From Lachnospiraceae bacterium (lineage in GTDB: Bacteria; Bacillota; Clostridia; Lachnospirales; Lachnospiraceae), in the NCBI GenBank assembly GCA_021628825.1, contig JAJXRY010000001.1, forward strand, positions 1,426,001-1,490,000: a stretch of 64,000 nt of DNA, given 5' to 3'. Below the pieces are notes generated by a model that saw only the letters and a list, made by a program, of their open reading frames with translations, had not been told where the DNA came from and searched no databases. Both the position numbers and the translations under genes were made by a program. Below, piece by piece: positions 39,623-49,405 of this stretch; positions within the stretch are counted from its first letter, which is position 1, and every line of letters begins with the position of its first letter.

Positions 39623-40100
39623 TTATACAAAAATATCATCTAGCGAAATTATAGGACAATTTACTTTTTCTTTCTAATTCCTTTTTTTATCTCGTCATAA
39701 TATGTTACGGCCGTAACAACAATAGCATCTACACATGTAAGATCCTCATCCAAGGTATATACATCAATATTTGTGTGTATAACATTAGCGCTTCTATCTA
39801 TCCCATATGCTATATGAATATCCGAATCTTTAAGTTCTTCAACTAAGGTCTCTCCCACACATCCCACTCCATATATAGCTATATCCTTATATCCATTTTT
39901 CTTTTTAAATAATTACTAATACTCTTGTTATCCTGTTTACAATTAACCCAATGATTCATCATAATAAACAGCTTATGGTACTTGTCTGCAGATTTTTGCC
40001 AGTAATTGGTCTTGTTTTGCGCTAATTTACTCCTAATAAGAACGCCTATCCCTATACTTACCAAACACATTCCTATATTAATCACTCTTTTTTTCAACAT
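39623..40100 (-). CDS. Small membrane-anchored Rossmann-module protein, frameshifted
   Basis: About 158 aa. An N-terminal TM helix (NIGMCLVSIGIGVLI) is followed by a soluble helix (QKSADKYHKLFIMMNHW) and a Rossmann-like module: YKDIAIYGVGCVGETLVEEL, IHIAYGIDRS, VDAIVVTAVTYYDEI. The corrected C-terminus is KVNCPIISLDDIF, followed by a final Val. A paralog with the same plan and ending lies at 43299-43800. The start ATG at 40100 overlaps closely with the previous gene's stop (40103). It may serve as a scaffold or nucleotide-binding accessory. Confidence 0.65.
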
Positions 40101-40102
40101 AT

Positions 40103-40965
40103 CTACATTTTTCCTATTCTTTGTAAATAATAATTAATCAAACTCTCTATAACTACAAACTTATATGACTTTCGAATATACTTTTTTTCACAGCTGATTC
40201 ATTATCAAATAAATACTTTGATGATTGATCTTCTTTATGAATAATTTTTTTATATCCGAAATATATAACTGTTGTAAGCCAGCTCTTTCACATAATAAAT
40301 ATAACAAAATCTCCTCACAATACAAGAAAGTTTTTATCATATAACCCACTATATTTTTTTCTAAATAAGATGGAGTGAGCATCATAGCACATCCATGCAA
40401 AAATTTCTGTATTACTACGTTGGTTAAGAAAAACATTCAATTTATGTTCTAGCTTACCTTCACTTTTAATCACCCCACTCGAATAGCCTAACATTTTGAT
40501 ATAATTAACCAAAGTAACAGGAAAATCCACATATTCGCAATATCGTTTTTTTGAATCTTTCCATCGCGAGATATTATAGCACTTCCTATAACTCCTATTG
40601 GAGGTCTATAATTTCCTAGCATTTTTAGCAATATATAACTTATCAACTAATATTGTATCACTATTTATTAGCAAAAGCAAAATTTGTCATATATTTATGC
40701 TTCAAATATGCTATTCCAATATTATTTCCCTTAGCGAATCCCATATTTTTTTAGTTCTTATAACATCAACTAACAAATTATTTCTATAACTCTTTTTAAG
40801 AATCGAATATGAATCATTGGATGACCCATTATCAACTACTACTATATGAAATTTCACATTTTTCTGCTGCAAAGCACTTTCAACACACGACATTGTTTCT
40901 TGATAATTCATATAATTTAAAATCACAATAGCTACTTTATACGTTCTCGATATAATCTGTTCCAT
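40103..40965 (-). CDS. GT2 rhamnosyltransferase-like glycosyltransferase, frameshifted
   Basis: About 285 aa. The N-terminal part reads YKVAIVILNYMNYQETMSCV, VVVDNGSSNDSY and, corrected, FAKGNNIGIAY, the WbbL/rhamnosyltransferase form of GT2. Further parts have LHGCAMMLTPSYLEK and TFLYCEEILLYLLCERAGL, matching the typical C-terminal 'glu-glu' region of these enzymes. The corrected end is KSYKFVVIESLINYYLQRI. Breaks lie at poly-T runs (about 40745, 40690, 40555, 40430, 40350, 40250, 40190). Donor and acceptor are unknown. Confidence 0.7.
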
Positions 40966-41005
40966 CTTCTTTCCTTTATTATATTATAAATAATATTCTT
41001 TTTAA

Positions 41006-42188
41006 TCAATTATAAAATAATAACCATTTGGAAATCACATCTTTGTATTTTTTTAGTATTTCATTTTTGTTTATCTTGTGCAACTGCAACCACTACTTCA
41101 TAATTTATCGTATCCAGTTCATTCACTGCAACTACATCTATCCCATCAATTTGTTCTTCTTCACCCTTTTCTGATACTACAAAATATGTGGGACGAAGTC
41201 CTCTAGGTTTCATTGTATAGTAAAATTCCTTTCCCTTTGTTCCTGCTCCCGATATTACATAATCCGAATCTGTATTTACTAATTTACTGATATTGTAATT
41301 TCTCACCATATTTTTATTTTCGTAGCATATTTTTCCTCTTCTATTAACCTCTAATAATATCGCTTTCATCCACTCTAATGCATGATACTTACTATATCCT
41401 TCAATTTCAGCTATCCGCTTACTATTCAATAACCCATTCTCATCAAAAAAAGACTTTACAAAAAAATACTATTTTCATCATACAAATTAATAAAAATCAA
41501 AATGTCTGTCTAAAATCATCCCCAATGATACAAATAATTTATCCGTATTATAGGTAATGCGATTACTACTATCACTTCCTACATGCAATAGGATTTTTAT
41601 TACAACAACCTATTTTTATATTCCTGCACTAACTTAATAGCTAATTCATAATCTTGTAATCTTGGTAATGATTCATCAAAACCACCAACAGCGAGTATTA
41701 TTTTTCGATTAACTATTAATGTAGGTGTTCCTATAATATTATGTATTTGCAATATACTTTTTTAATATTATTATATATAAAATATCTTTCAAAATCTTTT
41801 AGGGACTATTCTATTTTTCCTTATCAATTATATATGGTGTAAATGAAATCTCCAACTCATTCTCTTCCATATATTTCAATTGTTCGTCTAACTTCTCAAT
41901 TGTCCACTGATCATCACTATCGATAAACGCAATATATTGACCGCAGGCAGCTTCTATCCCAATATTTCTGGCATAACTTGCCCCCTTATTTTCCTCCAAG
42001 CATATAAGTCGAATACGGTCATCCCTAACTGTTTTTATCACATCAACAGTGTTATCGACAGATCCATCATCAACAATAATCAATTCAAATTGGGACATTG
42101 TTTGTCTTAAAACGCTAAAAATAGAATCCTTCACAGATTCCTCGCGATTATAAACCGGCATAACTACTGATACCTTCAAATTCACCAT
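41006..42188 (-). CDS. GT2 glycosyltransferase with C-terminal Rossmann module, frameshifted
   Basis: The N-terminal 125 aa are a standard GT2: LKVSVVMPVYNREESVKDSI, LIIVDDGSVDNTVDVIK, NKGASYARNIGIEAACGQYI, FIDSDDQW. The C-terminal part (41061-41429) has a Rossmann-like module SDYVISGAGTKGKEFYYTM, PTYFVVSEKGEEEQIDGIDV, VVVAVAQDKQ. The corrected end is NEILKKYKDVISKWLLFY, then Asn and TGA at 41006. The middle (41430-41810) is too broken to restore fully but keeps one recognisable KIILAVGGFDESLPRLQDYE stretch typical of GT2. The same design as the gene at 38306-39581. Confidence 0.7.
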
Positions 42189-42246
42189 TCCTCCCCTAAA
42201 TTTACTTAATAAAACATACGTAGTTTGATATTCTATCCAAACTGCA

Positions 42247-43270
42247 TCATTCTTCTATCAATAACTTTTCTATGAAAGATGGCAATGTAAATACGCTATC
42301 TTCATGATAAAGCATCATCATTTTTTTGAATGCAAACAAACATTCAACAAAGATATCGCTAATTACTATTGGCATTACACCAGCATCGTTTATAAAATAT
42401 ATTTCTCCCGTCATTGTCTGAACAATCTCATATGCTTCTTCCTTACGGCAAAACGAATACAATTGATTGTTCCATTCTATCTTATTTGGCTCACTATAGC
42501 ACCAACCACTCTTAGCATTTTTATTTGCCAAAAAAAAGATTTTATTTAGATGCTTGGTAACTCCACAATACCGTCCCCACTCTGCCTTATTTTGTATCGG
42601 CATGTTTATGGACTTAATGGAATCTCTCATATTCCAAACAATTAACTTATTCCCCTTTCTAGGTGTAAGCCAACATTCTCCATCAAAAATTCCAATACTT
42701 TCATATCTATTGTCTTTCTCACCTACGATATGCATTTTACACTTCATATTACGCAAATCAATTTCAGCAACCGTATTAGATGTACAGCACGGTAAAAATA
42801 ATACAGATTTATTTTCCAAGAAATAATCTCTGCAGAATATATCTTCTTTATTGACTTTCCAAATATTATAAGGTTCCTCATAATAATATAAGCTATCCAT
42901 TTCAAAAATCATATATTGCCATACTTTCATAACAGCATCCTATCATATACACCCTGCTGTTAATCATAAAGGCATTGGCAAACTTCCATCGTACTGATTT
43001 ATTATCAATCTCACATATATTCCAATTATGCAATTTTAAATCATATATCCATATATCTGTTGCATTACATGGAACCAACAATATTTTTCTCATTATAAAT
43101 AAACATCTTACTAACTAACCATCTTTTTCGAAAAATGGCTCCTTTGGAATTGTTCCAATTGCATTGGCATTTCTACTTATTAAATCATATTCTATCAGTA
43201 CATTATAATCTATTGGAAAAGCATATAATAAATTGTTATTTTTTTAAACAATCTGCAAACAACACTTCAA
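42247..43270 (-). CDS. Beta-propeller (kelch-like) protein of the glycan island, frameshifted 5' part
   Basis: About 335 aa made of repeated four-stranded units: NLLYAFPIDYNVLIEYDLIS, KILLVPCNATDIWIYDLKLH, VYMIGCCYESMAIYDF, SVLFLPCCTSNTVAEIDLRN and ECWLTPRKGNKLIVWNMRD. Each repeat has a hydrophobic strand, a short turn and an 'IxxxDL'-type strand, so a propeller of six or seven blades is likely. The start is TTG at 43270 behind AAGGAG, with breaks near 43245 (T and A runs), 43127 and 42930. It is not a glycosyltransferase; it may bind a glycan or act as a scaffold. Confidence 0.55.
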
Positions 43271-43298
43271 ATCATCTCCTTAATGTATACTTCTACTA

Positions 43299-43800
43299 TT
43301 AATCATATATAATATCTTCAAGAGAAATTATAGGACAACTTACTTTTTTTATTAATTTTTTTCCTCTATCAAGGGAAATGCATCAACTGCAGTTACAATA
43401 ATAGCATCAACTACAGGGAATTCATCATGTGGATGTATTGTCTTCACAAAAGACACAATCTTTTTCCCGCATTTTTGATCTACACCACACACTACTTGTA
43501 TATCGCTATTCATTAATTCTTCAACAACCAATTCACCAGCATAATGCATTCCATACACTAAGATAGTGCTATATCCTCTAGCCTTTAAAAAAATGAATAT
43601 ACACACTTTTTCTTGCGTATTTTTTTCTCTGCCCATTTTAAGGCCATTCTAAAAAGTCGATCATTCTTAGTTGCCATCTGCTGTTTTTTTATCTATCATC
43701 GTTGTTTTATATTTAATTCTCTTTTTTTCATATATAAAATAATAATTGTATCAATTATTACTAATGCTAATAATGCTATACTAACCAGTCTATACATCAT
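43299..43800 (-). CDS. Small membrane-anchored Rossmann-module protein (paralog of 39623-40100)
   Basis: Starts MMYRLVSIALLALVIIDTII behind GGAG, one TM helix, then a basic soluble helix (RLFRMALKWAEKKIRKKK) and the Rossmann-like module YSTILVYGMHYAGELVVEEL, IQVVCGVDQKC, VDAIIVTAVDAF. The corrected end is KVSCPIISLEDIIYD. Order of parts and the C-terminal CPIISLxDI motif are the same as in the 39.6-40.1 kb gene. Breaks fall at A/T runs near 43711, 43695, 43590 and 43367. Confidence 0.65.
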
Positions 43801-43852
43801 ACTTTACTCCATTTAAATAAGCAAAAATTATCACTATCTTTTTTTAAGTATT

Positions 43853-44919
43853 CTATTTTTTTCGAAAAAAATCATATGAGACATCAAGATATTGTTCTAT
43901 ATAATTTTAAAAACATTATTTCTTTTTCTCATCACTCTGATAGCCCTGATATGGCCAATATGCTATATCCATATTACATCTTTGTAACATATCATATATT
44001 TTACTTGTTTTCTGATTATCGTATGTATCTAATGCTATAAATGAAGTATTACATTTCATAGCAAAAACAAGTACCATGAAATCTGTTAGTCACGAAAAAA
44101 ATCCGCTGAATTAATAACATCTATCCATTCAAACGGATCAATATTTATTAAATTCAAATCAGCATAACTATTTCTATCATAGACTGAAATTATATTATAT
44201 TCTTTCCCCAAATCTCCGCTTTATTAATTGAACTAATCTATTGTCGGGAAGCATAACAAGAAAGTTCTTCTTTCTTCTGTCCAAATTATTTTTTTAGTAT
44301 ATAGTTTCTCTTTATATTTTTTTGTCTAATTTAAAATCAAACAGAAAAAAACCGGATCACAATTCATATTAACTTTAACATTACAGACGCATTCTATCAT
44401 GTCTTTAGTTATTCTATCTCTAACACCTATATATTCATATGTTCGTAATGCTTCTCTAATATATTGTTTTTTATTATCACAAATATCCGTTTCAGTATTC
44501 CTCGAGGATACTCCATATGCTGCTCGGTGAATATCACAAATATCATGCAGCCAGTAAGCATTGGGGAATCCTCTCATTCCATTTATTTTCCATACTTCAT
44601 CACTACCAACAATTATTAAATCATATTTATGTCTTTGTAAGTAGTCAGTAATATCTGTCAATGAATCAGTTCTTATATACGGTCTTGATCTATTAATTTT
44701 AAATAAGCATTTACGAAAAGCACTATATAATTCATGGCGAGTATCATAATATGTATTGCGATATATTTCGTATGCACGTTTTGATTCATAATCAATTATC
44801 TCTACCAATGCATATTTCCCAAATATTTTTTTTACAGTCTGATATAGTGCATACGCTTGCAAGAATGCGCCATAGTTAATGCTTCTATGATATGTTAAGA
44901 TTCCTATTCTTTTTTTCAC
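43853..44919 (-). CDS. Polysaccharide pyruvyl transferase-family protein, 3' half frameshifted
   Basis: About 350 aa. The start is GTG at 44919 (MKKRIGILTYHRSINYGAFL) behind AAAGG. The N-terminal half has YGAFLQAYALYQTVKKIFG, YDLIIVGSDEVWKINGMRG and AYGVSSRNTE, which are PF04230 hallmarks. The corrected 3' half has FVTNRFHGTLVFAMKCNTSF, the conserved donor-side motif. It ends at 43853. Members add ketal pyruvate or related groups to surface sugars and commonly pair with the FrhB-like protein encoded next door. Confidence 0.8.
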
Positions 44920-44978
44920 ACCATTTTTCCTTTCACAAAACAAAAATATACAAACTTGTTTTTTTAATGAAAAAGTAA

Positions 44979-46030
44979 TTAGACAATTTTTCTAAATTCT
45001 TTTCTACCATTTGTCATTTGAATTGACCTAACTATTCTAGGATTAGCCCTGTATAAGTCAATCCCATATACTTGCTCTATTTTTATATTATCTGCTATAT
45101 TGTCTAGCAACATTTTACCATGGGCAGTATAAGTTATTATTAAAGATGTACCTTCTTTATGATACATCTTTCTGTAACCATACTGTACTCCCCAGGCATC
45201 TCCTATCATAAGATCTGCTTCGCATCTATAACTTTTTAAATTTACAGTTATAACATGATTCGCGTATTATCGTGTCCTTCGCAAATGCATACGTATATGG
45301 ATTCTCTAGTTCCTTCCACATATACATTTTTTTCGTTGTTACAATTGTAAAAACATAATCTAACCATCCATTGGATTTGTCTCGGAAATTCACTTTCTGA
45401 ATATTACCGAATTTTGAGATGTATGCTTCCCACACCCCAGGAGATGGTACTCCATGACAAATGATTGCAACCGTATATAGATTATCATATCTATTTCCTA
45501 AATAGCTTTTTAAGCCAGCCACTTGACATCCACATCCTGAAAACAATACTAACTTTCCATTTTTTTCAGATCTGCCTCTAATTTTTCTATAAATATTACC
45601 CATCTCACTTTGCACATATTTACTACCATTTAACTTGTACAATTCTTGTATGCATGTAACACGTGTATGAATAACTCGATAATTATCATCATAAGAAGCA
45701 CCATAGACCACTCCGTTCATGAGCAATATTTTTGTGAGCCAACTCATAAAAATATCCCCCCAGATGTACTATATCTTCTGACACTTTCACTTCGACTATA
45801 TCCCAAAAAGGTGGAGTTAATCGGTACTGTCTCTAATTCAGACATTTTTTTTCTTTGTAACGCCACACATTTCCTCTCACATTCCCCACATCTTATACAA
45901 TTACTACGGTTTATGACCGGATATAGAAAGCCTTCCCTATTTTGCACCATAGATATACAGTTTCTTTTTACATATATTTTTACAAACCGCACATCCCGTA
46001 CAATCATCACCTATTTTTCTCAATTAGCAT
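44979..46030 (-). CDS. Coenzyme F420-hydrogenase beta-like Fe-S protein, frameshifted
   Basis: Corrected length is about 345 aa. The N-terminus has two [4Fe-4S] ferredoxin motifs (CTGCAVCKNIC and CIRCGECERKC). Then come FLGYSRSESVRRYSTSGGIF, the FrhB/FdhB-like N-domain (KLVLFSGCGCQVAGLKSYLG, VAIICHGVPSPGVWEAYISK) and the C-domain MIGDAWGVQYGYRKM. Genes of this family stand next to polysaccharide pyruvyl transferases in surface-glycan clusters, as here. The chemistry is unproven; it may transfer electrons to a reductive sugar modification. Breaks lie at A/T runs near 46015, 45975, 45745 and 45235. Confidence 0.8.
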
Positions 46031-46661
46031 TTTTTTCACCGTTGCTCCAATCACCATCGGATAATCCTCATCTATAAACATCAATTCTTCCTCACTCAAT
46101 ACCTTAACAGATTCCCCCATATATAAAAATTTAGTAGCAGCTTTCACATTACCATATGCTTTATAGTTATACTCAAATATATCAAATGTATCGCCCACCA
46201 ATCTTTCTAAACACTTAGGTGTAAATCTCCAAAATTGCCCATATGTTTGATAATCCTTTTGACATAAATGCGCAATTTCAGGAACTGTTATAATCGCAAC
46301 CCCATTTTTCTTTAACATTTTATTAGTGTTTTTTTAAGAGCTGCTTTGACGTCATATAGACATGATAAAACATTAGTTAAAATGACTAGATCTGCAATAT
46401 TTTGATCACAACCTTCACCAGTTTCCAAATCAGCAAAGTGTATTTCTGGATGGTCATCTGTAACTACATTTCTAATAATTATCTTCTTACATCCTTCTAT
46501 ACAACAACTATATCTATCATTTCCAATTTCAACAACACTTTTTATTATACAAGTTTATTTTTACTAATTTGTTCTTGTACATACATATCTATATATCGTC
46601 TGGCAATTGACCCCCCTTGACTAATTCCATAATCTCTCGAAACAGGAACTATAGATTCCAT
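46007..46661 (-). CDS. SAM-dependent methyltransferase-like protein, frameshifted
   Basis: About 215 aa. It begins MESIVPVSRDYGISQGGSIA behind GGAGGGAG. A class I MTase-like core follows (SVVEIGNDRYS, DDHPEIHFADLET, ADLVILTNVLSCLYDVKAAL, GVAIITVPEI), with a C-terminal part (YGQFWRFTPKCLERLVGDTF). Motif I lacks the full GxGxG, so the exact class is uncertain, but LVILTNVL and KNGVAIITVP are typical of methyltransferase_11 proteins. Its end overlaps the start of the FrhB-like gene. Breaks near 46550, 46500 and 46330. Confidence 0.65.
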
Positions 46662-46732
46662 ATTCTACTCCCTCCAATCACTAGTCTATCCACCAATGGA
46701 TGTTTTTTTATTTATTAAAAAAATTTATTATT

Positions 46733-47915
46733 TCAAAAATCATATTGATTTTGTACTATCCAATCTATCGAATTATCACCAATATAGTCATCATATGATT
46801 GTATCCGTAAATTATCATATTTTTGTCTCTTTTATTTTCAGATAATTCTTATCAACAAAAGCCTCTATTCTGTCATGTAGTTTTCTATTTTTTAAGAAAT
46901 TATATATTTCTTCAGCTCTACGTCCATACCCACATATTACGATTCGATTTGCCAATTCTATTCTCTTGTCTTTGCTCCTCTGTCCTATATATACATCTCC
47001 TTCCGTATTTCCACCTGTTTCAAAAACATTTTTAATGTAACGCAGCCATTCCTCCCCATCACAATTTTCACAGTTTATACGTGGGATTGCAAATTCATCC
47101 TCTACCTCACTTAGGAATCGTGTTTCTGTAGTAAACGCAGCTTTAATACCATTTTTCTAATAGAATTGCTTTTGTCATCTCATTATAATCATCCTTGCTA
47201 CCAAATGGATATGAAAAAAATACTCTATATCTTTGCCTGATATTTCATGTAATTTCTTTATACACCCAATTATTTCTTTTTGAGCCTGGCCGTCCATATA
47301 TCCCAGTGAAAAAAATGATTAATAGTATGTGCTCCTAATGTAATATACTCACATTCCGATATTTGTTTTATTTGATTTATAGAAAGTGGTCGATAATTTT
47401 TTCGTGATTTCCACGGAATCTGTGTCTGCTCATGCAAATCTTTCAGAATTATAGAAACATTGGATATACTGTTATGCCTAAATACTCTTCGCAAAAAATT
47501 ATATGCAACCACACGATCTCTAACATCTTTCATGGATAATTTAATTTGTTGATCACATAGGTTTAGTCTCATATATCCGTCTTTATATTCCCCTTCAAAA
47601 AGCCATTCTCATAATATCAGACATCCAAAACTCACTATTGTCTTGATGCAAAGTAATAAATAGTGTGACTGGAATTTCATATTTTTTTGCAAAATGGGTA
47701 ACACATCATAAAAACTACTATATCCATCATCAAAAGTTACCGTTGCTATTGCTTTTATCTCCCTTATACTGAAGAAATTCTTTCATAGGCAAAACCAAAA
47801 AATGGTTCTTTAATTGTATCATTTGTCGATTAAAGTTGTGCTTTGTTATACATGTATTATTATAGTCTGTCGCCACCTCTCCGACTCTATGATATGTAAG
47901 AATAATTTTTCTCAT
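46733..47915 (-). CDS. Polysaccharide deacetylase with C-terminal Rossmann module, frameshifted
   Basis: About 385 aa. The NodB-type domain starts MRKIILTYHRVGEV (metal Asp/His come later), has TVTFDDGYSSFYDVLPIL, LGAHTINHF (His-x4-His region) and YFSYPFG. The last third (46733-47050) is a Rossmann-like module RIVICGYGRRAEEIYNFL, IEAFVDKNYL, DWIVQNQYDF. Deacetylases of this type remove N-acetyl groups from surface glycans. It is the first gene of the minus-strand island. Breaks: about 47742, 47690, 47600, 47308, 47215, 47157 and 46815. Confidence 0.7.
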
Positions 47916-48010
47916 TATAATTTCCCTTTTTATGTAACTAATCATTTTTTTCTTGATCCGTCAGAAAAAGTTATTAGTTTTTTTAATAAATGTTTAATAC
48001 CCTATTTATC

Positions 48011-48045
48011 AAAAAGCCGGTTGAATTTGACAATCCAACCGGCTT
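48011..48045 (-). terminator. Terminator upstream of the glycan island
   Basis: AAGCCGGTTG (48014-48023) and CAACCGGCTT (48036-48045) form a 10-bp perfect stem with T runs on the minus strand. It isolates the island from the genes at 48.7-50.5 kb. The rest of 47916-48178 shows no gene. Confidence 0.8.
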
Positions 48046-48178
48046 AACCACCTTACTATGCCTCCATGCATCATCACGATTCATCCTGAATCTTACCCAT
48101 CATATTATATATCGGCATATTCTGCTATTTATTTACCCTGTTTTACCTCAGTCTCTTTGCATCTCAATTGTTCTCAAT

Positions 48179-48771
48179 TGTCAAAGTAAATTCCGGTCGC
48201 TCTAACACAAAGGCTGAAGTTACTTTGGCAAATCCTTACGCGGAAGTTACTCTTGCAAATTTTTACATCTCTGGCTTATTTCATGTTATAGTTTAGCTGC
48301 GGTGTCCCGGTTCTTTTTCGGGAGGTGTTCTTATGAGTAAAAAAATAAACACTTGAATCTGGATGACAGATGTAAAATTCAGCTGATGCTCGATAACAAA
48401 GAGTCCTTTTCCTCGATTGCCACTGCGCTGGGAAAAGATCCAACTACTATTTCAAAGGAGATCCGCAACCACCTTCAGTACCGCAGGATAGGGGGTTATC
48501 ATCTTCCCTACAATAACTGTGCCCGACGTATCTCCTGTCAGAAATCCCATATCTGCACAGAATGCCATGCTTCCAAAAAAAGTATACCTTATGTAACTTG
48601 CGGTTTACTATGCCCTTTTTTTCCCTGCTTAAGGTCTATTCAACGCTATATTTTTCAGAAAAAAATCATCTGTTTTTTTAAGCAGTTTTCGCACAGAAAA
48701 AAATCCCTGCCCGCTTGTCGGGCAGGGATCGACTGGAGATTTACTTTGTCAAACCGGAATTCACTCTGTCA
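48179..48771 (+). mobile_element. IS30-type element remnant (593 bp) bounded by imperfect inverted repeats
   Basis: TGTCAAAGTAAATTCCGG (48179-48196) and the reverse complement of 48754-48771 (TGACAGAGTGAATTCCGG) match at 15 of 18 positions. Between them lies the 5' third of an IS30-type transposase and a GC-rich hairpin (48705-48727). The usual transposase C-terminal DDE domain is missing, so this is an internally deleted copy. Sub-terminal GAAGTTACTYTKGCAAAT repeats occur at left (48214-48260). Confidence 0.6.
48333..48700 (+). pseudogene. Truncated IS30-family transposase
   Basis: ATG at 48333 (GGGAGG upstream) gives MSKNKHLNLDDRCKIQLML, with an HTH (SSIATALGKDPTTISKEIRN) and the cysteine-rich segment (CQKSHICTECHASK). 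This is the N-terminal part of IS30/IS1655-like transposases. A run of seven A (48340-48346) carries two extra bases that break the start. After about residue 115 the sequence passes into the hairpin, so the DDE catalytic domain is absent. Confidence 0.7.
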
Positions 48772-49405
48772 TTTGACCAGTATTTGACATAGCTTCCATT
48801 TTCTGCATCCACTCATTAAAATGCCGGCATTTCATTCGCATTGTATCAATTCCAATCTCTTTGGCTATATTATAACCATCCAAAACCTTATTATAATCCG
48901 GATATATTCTTAAAATACGCTTTGAAGGCGCTGTCTCCGGACTATTATTAATAAATTCCGGATTTTCAAATTCTTCACTGATCTTTTTTAGTTCATCCAA
49001 CTTTCCTTTCGATATTTCACAATATTGAAAGCACTCCGGCTTTGAAAAGAGTAGAGCCTCAAACTCATGCAACATCAAATTCGGCAGTAGATTTGGCGCA
49101 TTAATATCCTGCCAAATCGCATCCTCTATTCCTCTGATATGACAATAGATGTCCCCTCCATGATTAATCCGTTTTCCAGGTGTTTCTTCAGGCAATCCAT
49201 AATAATCCAACATTGTGGTAACCAGTGCATTTTTATCGCTTTTACACAAATCCGACAATCGCTTTTTAATAATGCTGTACTTAGAAACACCACCACATGG
49301 TATAGGAATAAGCGCAATTCCCTGTCCATAAAACCTGGGCGCTGCTATTTCTTTTACAAATGTCTCTTCCGTTGGTCCCTCACAGAAGACGAGCACTCTT
49401 TTCAT
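48761..49405 (-). CDS. DUF4276-family (TOPRIM-like) protein
   Basis: This 214-aa protein starts MKRVLVFCEGPTEETFVKEI, which has the TOPRIM-type EGxTE motif. It also has TTMLDYYGLP (metal Asp position), IEDAIWQD and MLHEFEALLFSKPE, matching DUF4276. The family is encoded next to AAA ATPases, as in OLD-like and other defence or abortive-infection pairs. Its ATG overlaps the stop of the ATPase gene (TAATG). The last few codons and the stop lie inside the right end of the IS30 remnant, so the natural C-terminus may be altered. Confidence 0.8.
   Translation of the reverse strand: MKRVLVFCEGPTEETFVKEIAAPRFYGQGIALIPIPCGGVSKYSIIKKRLSDLCKSDKNALVTTMLDYYGLPEETPGKRINHGGDIYCHIRGIEDAIWQDINAPNLLPNLMLHEFEALLFSKPECFQYCEISKGKLDELKKISEEFENPEFINNSPETAPSKRILRIYPDYNKVLDGYNIAKEIGIDTMRMKCRHFNEWMQKMEAMSNTGQMTE

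Noticed and set aside
36000..47900. Phase-variable poly-T tracts controlling the glycan island
   Set aside because: The tracts are too short and too many, fall also in essential genes elsewhere, and each needs only one or two bases changed. Error explains them better, though single tracts could still vary in nature.
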